A stretch of DNA of 64,000 nucleotides. Origin: Macrobrachium rosenbergii. Lineage: Eukaryota > Arthropoda > Malacostraca > Decapoda > Palaemonidae. Numbering within the stretch: the first letter of the stretch is position 1; every line of letters starts with the position of its first letter. The translations under genes and the position numbers were made by a program. The notes under the pieces are model-generated. The model saw only the letters and a program-made list of their open reading frames with translations. It did no database searches and was not told the DNA's origin. Of this stretch, positions 49,997 through 61,440 are shown one piece after another. The stretch lies in contig NC_089763.1 of NCBI RefSeq assembly GCF_040412425.1, positions 58,862,915-58,926,914 on the forward strand. Direction: 5' to 3'.

Positions 49997-50682
49997 GATA
50001 TTGTTACTAAACTGCGTAGATCAGTTGCTGATTTAAGGATTTGGAAGACGGGATCTACAGCCCCCCCCCTCTCTCTATCTCTCTCTCTTGTAATTTGAGT
50101 TATATTTTGTTATTCTTCAGTGGCTCACCAATTTTTTTATGGCACACACATTTATACTTTTTTTGAGGCCGTAGATGAATGTACCTCCACGTACCCACGT
50201 TATTTTGATCAAATTTGATTTAAAGAAAGGCTTTCGTATTTAGCTTTGTTTGGCACCCACAAATGAATCATTGCGAACTTGATTGTCTGTCATGAGTTAT
50301 CACTTGGTATTAATAAAGTGATAAGCCCAGAACGTTTTAGATATAGAAAATTACTTTCCAATATATTAATGGTGATTTGTAAAAATAGTGTCGCTTTTAC
50401 GCCCCTTTTTACTGAAAACAAAACGCGCCGCACGTAACTTATTTTCATTTTAATTTTAGATGTGCGAGATGAGTTATATATTCTGTCATCAGAGTTTTAT
50501 TTTAGTGGCAAATCCACTTTGTTATCAAAGGATGACGGTCACAGGGAAGTCGTGTGGAAATTCATTTTAGAATTACATGAAATGATATATTACCTTTGTA
50601 CACATTTCATCCAAGTCATTCCATTTTTCCAAGTATGCTTTTAGAATTAATGGGATAAATTCGCTTACAGTAAAATAAGCCT

Positions 50683-50683
50683 G

Positions 50684-50767
<84 letters not shown>
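50683..50767. repeat. (CT)n microsatellite
   Basis: About 85 bp of uninterrupted CT. Confidence 0.97.
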
Positions 50768-50769
<2 letters not shown>

Positions 50770-53077
50770 GCTAAGCGGAGGTGCCTGTGTTTTGTGATTT
50801 CTATATCAGATATTTTGATCATTTTATTCAGGAACAAGAATAGCAGTGCTAAAGTCCGTAGCATCGTTTTTATTCTCATTAGCAGCGTTTCGGGAATTCT
50901 CTGTCCCCATCATCAGGCTGAGGGACGAGAAAATATATATATATATATATAAATAATAAACAATCATAACGTCACCAACGCCTTGTTAATTCGTTTGTTT
51001 TGATTTTTCCTTCTTGATTTTCGTACATATATAAGTTAACATAAATTTTTCCTTTCCAAATATAAGTTAACATACATTTTACATTTTGAAAGAAGTACTA
51101 GTTGTTTTGGGAGTTTTCACCCGAGTGTTCCCTTGCCTTCCCCTTTCGAGTTAAGCCAACGCAGGTGTTGAATGAGATACTAATGCATGACCGCACCCCA
51201 AGTCATTACTGATTTGACCTGACCCTAGCAGTCTTACTGGAGGTGACGATTTCAGCAACTAATTGCAATTACTGCAACCCCCTTGAGAGTTCTTTCCTAG
51301 CCACTGTTGTTACCAATTCCTCAGCCAATCTTGTCACTTCGCCCTCGGAGGAGTTTCCCCTCCATTTCAACTACCTGTCATGCCATTAAGGGTCACCGTC
51401 TTGACCTGACCCACACCTACATCCCTGCCGACTCATCCTCGACTCTCCCATCTAATTATCATGCCATTGTTACCTCTCCTCCTGGAACTTTTCGTTGGCC
51501 GATGCTCAGTGACCTTCCCAGGTACTTGGCCGGATTAGCAACTTGCCCTGAGAACAGGATAATAATTTAGATTACCCTATTAAGGAGAGGCTGTCAGCAA
51601 TGTCAAAGCACGACCACCGTCGGCGCCGCTTGTGATATAGACACTCTTCGAGGCTTCACCCTGCTAGTTTTCCTAAGGCATCACGCTGCTAGTTATCCTG
51701 ATGACGTCTCTCTGTCCAGAAATCTACCACGAGACTCTGATCGAGTACTACTTGACATCCCCCTTACGCTGCCACGCTGAAGATTGTGTTAACCAGCTGC
51801 CTTACCCTCTGCGCGCTGATGTCTTGCTAGCCCGTTAGCGCCCTTATACTTCATCTTATTTCTTCTGTGGTGGGGACCTCTGGGGGCAACAATTCCATTG
51901 ACGCTCTACTGCAGAAACCTGGCTCTATAAACCTCACGTCTTGTCCATGGACTAAGGTAATGTGATTGGAAGTTGTTTGTCAGACTCACCAATTTTATTG
52001 TACTTGTTTTCCACCTGTTCTCCCACTTTCCGATATCCATAACCTTTAACTCTCCCTCAGAGAATGTTGTGATTTTGATTGTGTTACCAGTAGTGGAATA
52101 CTAGTGTTAATTTACGTCTATGTGGTTTACCGTAATTGTTGCATAACCACTGTTGTGATATTTTGCTTACGTATTCCAAGTTCATTATTACTCATGTTCC
52201 TTCGCGTGTTTTCAATATTCCTGCTACTGCAGATTCGTGGTTCTAGTACCTGTTGTGTGATACCAACTGTAGATCAACGGTGCCGTCTTCCTGCATACTC
52301 CAGGTGCCATATCCGGTCAAGATATCCAGACTATCAGTGCGGCCCCATTCTCGCTTAACGTACGCATCCGTGCATTCTTCGGATCCTCATTCATACGTAT
52401 TGCTTGTTAGTCTATGAAGGCCTAGTGTTAAAAGCTTGCAGTTTTGTGGCACTTTTCTATAGTGTTTGTGATTTTACTAACTTAATTCTGGTAGTGCTAC
52501 GGAGCTCCATTGATAGCTCCTGTAAATGTTTCATCTTCTGATATCTTTTAGTGAATTATACCATTCAGTGGACAACATAAGTTTACCCCCATCCCTTATC
52601 TTAGTGGTAATTTTGAGTATATTCACTTTTCAACCTTTCTGTTCGCCAGAGCGCAGCCACCGTTAGTCAGGTGTTGTTATCACAGGTCAAAATTAGAGAA
52701 ATTAGAGCCATCTTTTTATCCTCACGGTAGAGCGAACGTGACAATAATATTAAAATTCTCAACAGTCTTATTTTTACAATGATGAAGTACACTTAAGAAA
52801 AAGTAAAAAAAAATTTCTTCTCAGTGCGCAGTTAGCATAGTTGTAGTGGATTGATGGTGGTAAAAAATATAAAGATCCTGGTTATTTCATCTACTGGAAT
52901 ACGAGATGCAATCTTTGAATAGGAAATTGAAATTTTATGCCAACCAACTCAATTCCCAACTTTCAGATTTTAAAGAGAATGTGTCTTATTTTCATGTTAG
53001 TTGTTTAATGACTAAACTCCCTGCACATAATGAAAAAGATTCTCCTTTTTTTTTTAAATACTCGTAAGAGAACAAAT
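50768..53077. other. Unassigned region, moderately GC-rich at 51.1-52.4 kb
   Basis: Contains a short TA run (50935-50950) and an ORF of 87 codons at 51307-51570 with no recognised domain. No repeat family was recognised, which makes this one of the few stretches that could be unique sequence. GT/AG-like splice signals (TAAGGTAATG near 51955, TGCTACTGCAG near 52233) exist but are unsupported. Confidence 0.4.
52194..52358 (+). CDS. Possible small secreted Cys-containing peptide, unsupported
   Basis: From the internal Met at 52194 the frame reads MFLRVFSIFLLLQIRGSS, a hydrophobic start like a signal peptide. About 36 residues with five Cys follow (TCCVIPTVDQRC, SRCHIRSRYPDYQC), then a stop. The frame extends upstream to 52104. 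There is no homologue in memory, the number of Cys is odd, and there is no promoter evidence. A chance frame is the more likely explanation. Confidence 0.15.
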   Translation: MFLRVFSIFLLLQIRGSSTCCVIPTVDQRCRLPAYSRCHIRSRYPDYQCGPILA

Positions 53078-53405
53078 AACAAATGCGCCGAAGTTTCTTC
53101 AGCGCAGTCGAAGTTTTCTGTACAGCGTATAATGCTGTATGAAACTCAGCTGGCCGTGGTGGCCTGTGTTGTTGCGGTGCCAGGCACACAATCATGGCGA
53201 ACTTTAACCTTAAATAAAAAAAAAACTACCGTGGCTTGAGGGCTGCAATTTGGTATGTTTGATGATTGGAGGGTAGATGATCAACATACCAATTTGCAGC
53301 CCCCTAGCCTAAGTAGTTTTAAGATCTTAGGGCGGACAGAAAAAGTGCAGACGGACAGACAGAGCCATCTCAATAGTTTCCTTTTACAGAAAACTAAAAC
53401 TCAAA
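53078..53405. repeat. Decapod interspersed repeat with internal palindrome
   Basis: It starts near AATGCGCCGAAGTTTCTTC and ends near CTTTTACAGAAAACTAAAAC. Both phrases, and GGGCGGACAGAAAAAGTGC between them, match a repeat that I recall as very common in decapod genomes. The middle holds an imperfect palindrome (about 53240-53303): GGCTGCAATTTGGTATG pairs with CATACCAATTTGCAGCC around a short centre. This copy lacks part of the usual left half. Confidence 0.65.
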
Positions 53406-53454
53406 AAGCTAGGTATAGATCTTAACCACAAAATAGATCCGAGTAGGGGACTGT

Positions 53455-54950
53455 CATATAAAGAAAAGGTATTATCTTGGGGCTGGATTTTGGACTTTTA
53501 CCTACGCAGGATAATTATATAGAATTGTATGGTATTTTTGAGAGGTTATGCAACGTATTGAAGGAGCACAACATTGTGAGTCATATTGATTTTGAAAATG
53601 TAATAAGTGTGGGGTTATTGTGAATCAGTCTTTTACTAAATTTCAGAAACTCTTGAGAATGAACTGGAACATTTAGGAAAATTTGAAAATATTAGAATAT
53701 ATAGAGTGATAAAAATATAGTCAAAGCTAGACCAGATAATGACAAGGGTGTTGAGGTTATAAATATAGCATCATAAGTCTTAAACAGGAGGATGGACTGA
53801 ATAGGCCATGACGCAAAATCAAGGATGTAATAGGCCATTGGGCATTTGGTAAACACTGTGCATCTGATTCAAAACCCGGATACCTTTATGGTTTACCAGA
53901 ACTTCACAAACTAAACAACCCCCTTTGACCTATCATTCCCTCTATATGTTCATTTAATTACAATATTTTAAAGTTTCTCTCAGAAATTATCTTACCTATG
54001 ACAGTCAATGAATGTTCACTGGAAGACTACCAATTTTGTTAATGAAATAACATGTTTAAATCTCAGCGAAACTGCCGATATGGTTAGGTTTGATGTAGAG
54101 GCATTGTTCACAAATGTTTAAACAGCAAATATAATTATAGATAATATTGGTAATCAAATATGGACTAAACGGAAACTTACGTGAGACCATGCTAAATATA
54201 TCAACAAGAGACTGTTTTCACATTTAGAAACAAGCCAAATTCTCAGATTGATGGATTAGCAATGGGTTCATCTCTTGCTACCACGCTAACACCTTTTTAT
54301 GCCACTGAAAGACTATATGGCTGAACAACTGTCCTAGAGAATTTAAACCTATATTCTATCGAAGATATGTGGACAATATTTTTTTAATCTTTAGAGAAGT
54401 CGAACCTATACACAGACTCCTTGATTATGTAAATATACTGTACAACATCCAAATATGAAATTCGCATGTGAAATTGAAAACAACAGCACACTTCTGTTAC
54501 TTGACACCACCATTGTCAGAGATGGCAATATGTTTTCTACTTTAGTTCACAGAAAATCTACAGATACTGGATCATGTCTTCATTTCTTAAGCTTTTCTCC
54601 ACTTTTTTGCAAAATAATAGCATTAAGACCATTGTCAGTCGGCCATACAGTAGTTGTTCCAACTTCACAGATTTGATGAAGAGGGTCAGTATTTACAGAA
54701 TTACTTTTGTTCTAATTTATTTCCAGTCACATTGTTTCAAAAAGTTCAAAGATCTTTTCGTCATAAGAAATTCAATCCACAGGTCTCAAATTTCAGTTTA
54801 ATTTATTTTCAGTCACATTGTTTCAAAAAGTTCATAGATCCTTTCTTGATAAGAAATTCAATCGGCATGTCTCAAATTTCAGTGCACCAAAGGACATTGG
54901 CTATATAAAACTTCCATACTTTGGGAACATTAGCTTTGAAATATGAAATA
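53455..54950 (+). pseudogene. PLE reverse transcriptase, broken
   Basis: Diagnostic blocks in order: ARPDNDKGVEVIN (about 53730, like TRPDKGKGVVIL), YGLPELHKLNNP (about 53890), MVRFDVEALFTNV (54079, first catalytic Asp), SQIDGLAMGSSLATTLTPFY (about 54240) and FYRRYVDNIFLIF (about 54353; the second Asp of the YVDD box reads Asn). Then ENNSTLLLLDTTIVRDGN and VHRKSTDTGSCLHF, the thumb region, and YIKLPYFGNISFE. At least six frame changes or stops intervene. An 86 bp segment is duplicated in tandem in the connector (54712-54883). Confidence 0.82.
54712..54883 (+). repeat. 86 bp tandem duplication inside the PLE
   Basis: Two copies of a segment containing CAGTCACATTGTTTCAAAAA and TAAGAAATTCAATC, each ending in CTCAAATTTCAG. 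They are about 90% identical by eye and both encode SHCFKKF.D.F.IRNSI. The duplication arose after or during decay of the element. Confidence 0.9.
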
Positions 54951-54960
54951 CTCGTAACCT

Positions 54961-55335
54961 TTGCAAAACAATAGGGAATGCACCCACAGACACAATTTAG
55001 TCTTGTTTTTTCAAATAAATTTACAATTGGCTCTTACATTAGCTAGGAGGAACCATTGCCTCATGTCTTATCTTCATGTGTTGTTTACCAGTTCACTTTC
55101 CTTGGTTGTAGTGCCAGGTATCTTGGTAGTTGCAACCAGAATTTCTGAGCACATGGGGAGGAGCATCAGAACAGGGCTTCGACTAACAAAACTGTCACAC
55201 TCAGCAATTAGAGATCATTCTCACTAGTAAACCCATAATTTCACACAGCAAGACTACAAAATCCTTTATAAAGCAATATACAAACTGGGCCATGTCATTA
55301 CAGAATCTCTTTGCATCTTGTATATAAAAGTAAAT
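54961..55335 (+). pseudogene. PLE GIY-YIG endonuclease domain
   Basis: SYLHVLFTSSLSLVVVPGIL is the degraded YxCxxCxxxYIG part. VVATRISEHMGRSIRTGLRL and SHSAIRDHSH follow, matching the Arg/His/Glu helix and the TGxxLxxPxHSxIRDH tail of PLE endonucleases. The stop after SH is at 55225-55227. The terminal Penelope phrase FKILYKAIYKLGHVITESLC lies in another frame. The enzyme would nick target DNA to prime reverse transcription. The Tyr-Ile-Gly residues are lost. Confidence 0.8.
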
Positions 55336-55340
55336 GTTTG

Positions 55341-55488
55341 TATGTGTATGTTTGTATATTTGTAGATTTGTGCGCTATAGAAATCCGAACCGCGTGACTG
55401 ATATGGAAAAAATTTGGCACTAGGCCATCATTTGACCAACTTAGATAATACGGTAGGTTTCAAACCTGTAACCCCTTCCCCTTCCCCC
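55341..55488 (+). other. PLE 3' flank / conserved repeat tail
   Basis: GTAAATGTTTGTATGTGTAT, ATAGAAATCCGAACCGCGTG and AAAAAATTTGGCACTAGGCC resemble repeat-associated phrases seen before microsatellites in arthropods (memory). The segment bridges the PLE and the minisatellite. Confidence 0.4.
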
Positions 55489-57540
55489 TTGGAAAGGATG
55501 TCGTAGTTTCCCTTTTGAGTGCTGGGATGAGAATGTTAGTTACCTTTATTCCATAGTTCTTAGAAAGGGTGTTGTATGTTTCCCTTGTGAGTGCTGGGAC
55601 GAGAATGTTAGTTACCCTTATTCCTTAGTTTTTGGAAAGGATGTTGTATGTTTCCCTTCTGAGTGCTAGGATGAGATTGTTAGTTACCTTCTTCCTTAAT
55701 TCTTGGAAAGGATGTTATGATTCCCTTTCGAGTGCTGGGTTGAGAATGTTTATTACCCTTCTTAATTTGTTCTTGGAAAGGATGTTGTATGTTTCCCTTC
55801 TAAGTGCTGGGATGAGGATGTTTGTTACTCTTGTTCCTTAGTTCTTGGAAAGGATGTTGTATGTTTCTCTTCTGAGTGTTTGGATAAGAATGTTATTTAC
55901 CCTTCTTCCTTTGTTCTTGGAAAGGATGATGTATGCTTCCCTTCTGAGTGCTTGGATGAGAATGTTAGTTATCCTTCTTCCTTAGTTCTTGGAAAGTATG
56001 TTGTAAGTTTCCCTTCTGAGTGCTGGGATGAGATTGTTAATTACCCTTCTTCCTTCGTTCATGGAAAAAATGTAAGCTTCCCTTCTGAGTGCTGGGATGA
56101 GATTGTTAGTTACCCTTCTTCCTTAGTTCTTGGAAAGGATGGAGTAAGTTTCCCTTCTGATTGCTGGGATGAAATTCTTTGTTACCTTCCTTAGTTCTTG
56201 GAAAGGATGTTGCAAGTGCTGAAATGAGAATGTTTGTTACTCTTCTTCCTTTTTTCTTGGAAAGGATGTTGTTTTTTCCGTTCCGAGTGATGGGTTGAGA
56301 ATGTTTGTTACCTTTCTTCCTTTGTTCATGGAAAGGACTCTTTTCCTTAGCTGCATGTTTCCCTGAGTCTGGAATGTGCTGGAATGAATGAATGTTAGGA
56401 TGTTGTATTAGTGCTGGAATGAGAATGTTAGTTACTCTTTTTCCTTAGTTCTTGGAAAGGATGTTGTATGTTTCCATTCTGAGTGCTGGGATGAGAATGT
56501 TAGTTACCCTTGTTCCTTAGTTCTTAGAAAGGATGCTGCATGTTTCCCTCCTGAGTGCTGGAATGAGAATGTTAGTTATTCTACTTCCTTAGGTCTTGGA
56601 AAGGATGTATGTTTCCCTTCTGAGTGCTGGGATGAGAATGTTAGTTACCCTTGTTCCTTAGTTCTTGGAAAGGACGTTGCATGTTTCCCTTCTGAGTGCT
56701 GGAATGAGAATGCTAGTTACTCGTCTTCCTTAGTTCTTGTAAAGGATGTTGTATGTTTCTCTTCTGAGTGCTGGGAAGAGAATGTTATTTACCCTTCTTC
56801 CGTAGTTCTTGGAAAGGATGCTGCATGTTTCCCTTCTGAGTGCTGGAATGAGAATGTTAGTTACTCTTCTTCCTTAGTTCTAGTAAAGGATGTTGTATGT
56901 TTCCCTTCTGAGTGCTGGGATGAGAATGTTAGTTACCCTTGTTCCTTAGTTCTTGGAAAGGATGTTATTAGACTCCCTTCTGAGTGCTGGAGTGAGAATG
57001 TTAGTTACTCTTGTTCCTTTGTTCTTGTAAAGGATGTTTTATGTTTCCCTTCTGAGTGCTGGAATGAGAATGTTAGTTACTCTTGTTCCTTAGTTCTTGG
57101 AAAGGATGTTGTATGTTTTCTTTCTGAGTGCTGGAATGAGAATGTTAGTTACCCTTGTTCCTTAGTTCTTGGAAAGGATGTTGTATGTTTCCCTTCTGAG
57201 TGCTGGAATGAGAATGTTAGTTAATCTTCTTCCTTAGTTCTTGGAAAGGATGTTGTATGTTTTCTTTCTGAGTGCTGGGATGAGAATGTTAGTTACCCTT
57301 GTTTCTAGTTCTTGGAAAGGATGTTGTATGTTTCCCTTCTGAGTGCTGGGATGGGAATGTTAGTTACTCTTCTTCCTTAGTTCTTGGAAAGGATGTTGTA
57401 TGTTTCCCTTCTGAGTGCTGGAGTGAGAGTGTTAGTTACCCTTATTCCTTTGTTCTTGGAAAGGATGTTGTATGTTTCCATTCTGAGTGCTGGGATGAGA
57501 ACGTTAGTTAACCTTTTTCCTTTGTTCTTGTAAAGGGTAT
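55489..57540 (+). repeat. 72 bp minisatellite, about 29 units
   Basis: Consensus unit, in pieces: TTAGTTCTTGGAAAGGATG, TTGTATGTTTCCCTTCTGAG, TGCTGGGATGAGAATG, TTAGTTACCCTTGTTCC. Most units are 72 bp; a few are shortened (around 56060, 56197-56400). Because 72 is a multiple of three, one frame encodes a 24-residue repeat VLGKDVVCFPSECWDENVSY plus PSSL, open over several units at 55880-56194 and 57299-57511 but stopped elsewhere. There is no evidence of expression. Confidence 0.95.
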
Positions 57541-57544
57541 TGTG

Positions 57545-58684
57545 TATAGACCTAGTGATGTGTTCGGTTTGCGTAAAATATATTGTAAACTTTAGAAAAA
57601 TTTATAACAAAAATTATCGATCCAGTGCTTTGAATATTTTTATAATATACAAAGACAATTGATTATTTTCCTTCTTAGTGAAACCTGTTTTGTTCAGACA
57701 CCCGCATAAAGATCCACATAAGTAAATCAAATGATTACTGAATATTTCTGAATTGTATCTTTCACGATAGGAATGTGGGAATATGAACAATGCAGTGCAT
57801 ATGTGCATAGAACTTTTGAACTTTGGTTTAGGAATGAAGATGGATGCTAACTTACTCTCCTGGATTTCGTCAGAAATTGACGATAGATAATCTGCAACAG
57901 GACAGTTCAAAAGCCGGACTTCCTCACTGGGGAAATACGATTTTTTTTTCTGTCATGAGGAATTTGGCATCGTTCGAGATTCGCTTTACGAATGTGGCGT
58001 CTTCTTGAAATCTACTTACGTTGAAGCACTATTACAAATAATAATGTCAAGGGGTTCCTTTTTAATTTAATCTTCAGAAGTTTTTAATGCGTTGTGGATG
58101 AAGCCATGTGAGACATTCCAGTAATATTTCGTATGTAAAACTCTCTCTCGCTGTCTGGCCGTAGATGCTTGTATCTGTTTCCGTTTCCTATTTATCGTCA
58201 CTGATGTTTACGCAGATTTTAAGAATGCATATCGAGCATAAGTTCTGAGTATATTAAAACCTTTTAGGGGAACGAGTGAATACCAGAGACATTGTTACCC
58301 AGAATCTCTTCTCTTATTGCATGGTAATGGATTACAGTGTACTGTGACATTCAGATTACGTACTTCTCTTGGCTGATACAACATACCCAAATTCTGGTGT
58401 CTAGTGTCTTTTCCAAATTCTGGATTCCGGGTAAGTAGAACATAACTAGCTGCGCGCTACATTTCCAGATTGGTTTTACTGATCAGTGTCTTATCATAAA
58501 CCAAATAATATGCAGTCGTTGTTATTAGTTCTGTCTTCATTTCTCTTAGTTTCTTAAACAAAATAATGTATTGTTATAATTATTATCATCTTCATTTGCC
58601 ATTTTCAATTTTCATACATTTTCTATGTATTATCTTCGTCGTTTAGATGGCTAGCTTCCGCATGGCCACCTAATCATGCACTCC

Positions 58685-58686
<2 letters not shown>
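57545..58686. other. No recognisable gene
   Basis: A 98-codon minus-strand frame (57614-57910) has no recognised domain. No repeat was recognised. Confidence 0.5.

Positions 58687-58759
<73 letters not shown>
58687..58759. repeat. (CT)n microsatellite with CA end
   Basis: About 73 bp of CT followed by CACACACA. Confidence 0.97.
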
Positions 58760-58766
<7 letters not shown>

Positions 58767-59148
58767 GAATTTGCGTTCGTGTGTGCATATATTTTCTGCC
58801 ATTAATCAGATCTCTGGTATGTACTATCCTCCTATTGTATGTTTTTATATGAAGAGAGCTGACATGGAAATTCCATTTTACCAGCGGTATTGTATCTGAA
58901 AATGCTATTAACAAAATCCTTTTAAAATAATGCGTTCAGCATCGCGCTATAGACAGACGTGGTAGGTCCATTCCCTTTGGCATTTGTGGCATCACACTGA
59001 CTGCTTGTATTGAATTACTGTAGGCACACGTTTTTTTTCTTACAGCAATGCTGTACTGTATAGTCTCTCTCCCGTCTTGTCGTCATACTTCATTTTTAAT
59101 CGATATGATGGTAAGAGTCGGGAAAACAGGTTGGAAGGAAAAAATAGA

Positions 59149-59221
59149 AGACCGTGACAGGATCTGAACATACCAACTTCTGATCCGAAGTACTGTGCAT
59201 AATTCATGAGGCTACACGGTC
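59149..59221 (-). pseudogene. tRNA-Arg(TCG)-like relic
   Basis: On the minus strand a 73-base sequence starts GACCGTGTAGCCTCATGAAT and ends TGTCACGGTCT, giving a perfect 7 bp acceptor stem (GACCGTG with CACGGTC). T8 is followed by A9, the anticodon loop is CTTCGGA with TCG in the anticodon position, and TTCAGATCC replaces the box B TTCGAGTCC. This follows the usual animal tRNA-Arg-TCG. The 5' half of the anticodon stem (CAGTA instead of TCTGA) and the D and T stems have lost pairing, so it is probably not a working tRNA. A T-run (TTTTTT) follows about 10 bases downstream, as in pol III genes. It may be a decayed gene or the head of a SINE. Confidence 0.6.
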
Positions 59222-61366
59222 TTGCGTTTACATCTGTCAAGGCCAATTTACGTTTATTGCAGTGTATACAATACTTTTAGACTGGAATGCATCCATCTGG
59301 GTCCATTCAAGAATATCCAGTAGTGTAACAAGGCTACATAACCGCGGTCCATTCACGGAATCCGGTAAGTGGCAACTCTGATGTTGTAGTTATATCTCAA
59401 ATAAGAACATTGCTACTTAAGCCTTTTTTTTTGTATGATTTAGTTTTGAAGTTATATTATTAAGGTTTTTGGATTTAGTGAAGGATATGGCATTTGTCTT
59501 GCAATGTGGGAATGTAAAAATAAGGTAATTTTCAACAGTATTATATCATACATCTTTATATCACCATTGCTCAGTAATTTTGCGTTGCGGATTTGCAAGA
59601 GAGAGCTACTTTAACAGCTTGAGTTGTTAGTGGAAGTCACTCCCTTCTGTTTTTAATGGCTCTGTGGGATTGGATTTTGAGTGATCATTTATAAATGGAT
59701 TGTCACCTATGCTTATTTTTATTTATTTCTCTTTTATTTAATTTTAGATTGCGCAGTTACTATTCTATTAGCAGACACTCCGCAATTTGCCTTGTCACCA
59801 ATATAAGTTTTTTTAACCACAGTTTTGTAACGTACATATCGAAGCAGAAGGCCATTACTCTCGAATACTTGCTGATGCGAACTTCATCTCCATGGTTGTA
59901 TCTTATTTCTCTATTTTTATTTGGTAATGGACAAGCTGCAGAAAGTGGGGTATAAGATGAAAATATTAAGGTTTGTTGCATTTGTATTTTGCTGTTTTTC
60001 ATAATTGGTGTGATTTATGAGAAACCATCACAGTTCCAGGTTATATATACTTCTTGATTTACTCGAGTGCTGCAGCAGAACCTGCAGGGCTGACAGTCAA
60101 ATTCCCGGTTGTGCGACCGCAGACTTTTTCATGCGGTTTCAAGTCTCTGTGGAATGCTTGTTATTTGACCACAAGCTTCAGACCATTTCCAGGTGGCGGA
60201 GTTTCAAGTTATTTGATTGAATTTTGGTTCTTTGAACTTACTTTGAAATTACTGGAATTTGTGTTTCTTTCGCGAGTAGCAACCACTCGCAATTTTAATT
60301 TTTTTCATTAAATGCTGATCTGTGTTACCAGTGTGATGTAAACAAATTCCCATTGAAGGATGGAATTTCCAGGTAACTCGGTTGAATCTTAGACGACGAA
60401 ATATTTACGTAATGAAGTATATTCTAGGCATTACAGTGATAACTGTTTACCACAAGTGAAGAGGTTTACTAGCTATTTAATGTAATACTTAATTCCTCCT
60501 CCCCAACGTCTCTCTCCTTATTTTTCAACTTAAGCCTTTTTCCAATAGATTACAAGTTACCCTTGGCATTGCAACTCCGTGTGGCCATCCATGGAGTGGA
60601 CTGCTTTCGAGGGGATGGCGCTCGCAGTTCCTAGTGCTTTGTGTTAAAGGGCAAACAATAAAAACTGGAAAATATTGTGCAGTTACTGAAGGAATTTTGA
60701 TAACTCTACACATAATATGTATTCTTCTACAGATATATGTAATAGAAAAAGTGGACCATTTTGCCATTAAAATAATTATAATGATTAAACTGCTTGATAG
60801 AAAAAATCTCTTGCGTACGTACATATAGAATTGTTAAAAGGATGCTAAAGAAAATTTTAAAAAATAATTCAGTGTTTCAGCTGAACTTGAGATAAATTTT
60901 GGTTGAATTTTAAATTTGTGTGGTTATTTTTTTCTGGTTCAAGGGGGAAGTGGTATTGTGTCATAAGTAGCGCCGTGGAAGTTTTATTTGCACATCATGG
61001 TTATGTTATTTCCCAATATGAAGCTTTCTTGATATCGCAGAAGTTATGATCAAAACCTAAAAATGTTCAGAATTGCTCTGCATTAAACTTGAAATATAGG
61101 TGCACTAGAATTCTGCTCAGTCTTTATTAAAGCAAATTAAGCAGGGCATCCAGAGGTTTTGTAGATGTTTTATTTATCATTGTGAGGGGTAGGGGGCCAC
61201 CTCACAGGCATTGGTGACACTCTAGAGCTTTCATTCCCCTCCCGACTCCAACCCAAGCATGATCCTCCGGCGTTCCTAATTTGGAGGTGCTGTTGAAAGT
61301 TAGTCACACAAAAAATACGAATATGAATAAGACTATAAGTATTAAGAACATAATTTCTCACTGTGC

Positions 61367-61367
<1 letters not shown>
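59222..61367. other. No recognisable gene
   Basis: AT-rich DNA. Frames of 64-99 codons (59695-59955, 60525-60824, 60634-60828) have no recognised domain. Between 61185 and 61290 a GC-richer stretch lies next to the AAT tract and is unassigned. Confidence 0.5.

Positions 61368-61440
<73 letters not shown>
61368..61440. repeat. (AAT)n tract at the 5' junction of the R4/Dong-like LINE
   Basis: About 73 bp of uninterrupted AAT running directly into LINE coding sequence. It reads as a poly-Asn run if translated, which is an artefact. Confidence 0.97.

Larger units (their letters stand above)
53440..55340 (+). mobile_element. Penelope-like retroelement with GIY-YIG endonuclease, dead
   Basis: Order along the plus strand: N-terminal part (KEKVLSLGLDFGLLPTQDN, about 53460), reverse transcriptase (53860-54680), thumb/connector (54650-54950) and GIY-YIG endonuclease (55070-55230), ending with FKILYKAIYKLGHVITESLC (about 55260-55320). 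This is the layout of endonuclease-bearing Penelope-like elements, which are neither LINEs nor LTR elements. It begins right after the repeat 53078-53405 and is followed by GTAAATGTTTGTATGTGTAT and a 2 kb minisatellite. No terminal repeats were found. Confidence 0.82.

Noticed and set aside
55880..56194. Secreted repeat protein encoded by the 72 bp units
   Set aside because: The frame is broken in most of the array, and there is no start, signal peptide or neighbouring exon; a unit length divisible by three explains it.
55489..57540. CRISPR-like direct repeat array
   Set aside because: Units are contiguous 72 bp repeats without unique spacers, and the context is an animal genome.
61363..61440. 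Poly-Asn N-terminus (and poly-Leu on the other strand) of the 249-codon frame
   Set aside because: The run is an (AAT)n microsatellite fused by position to a truncated LINE; it is not part of the LINE protein.
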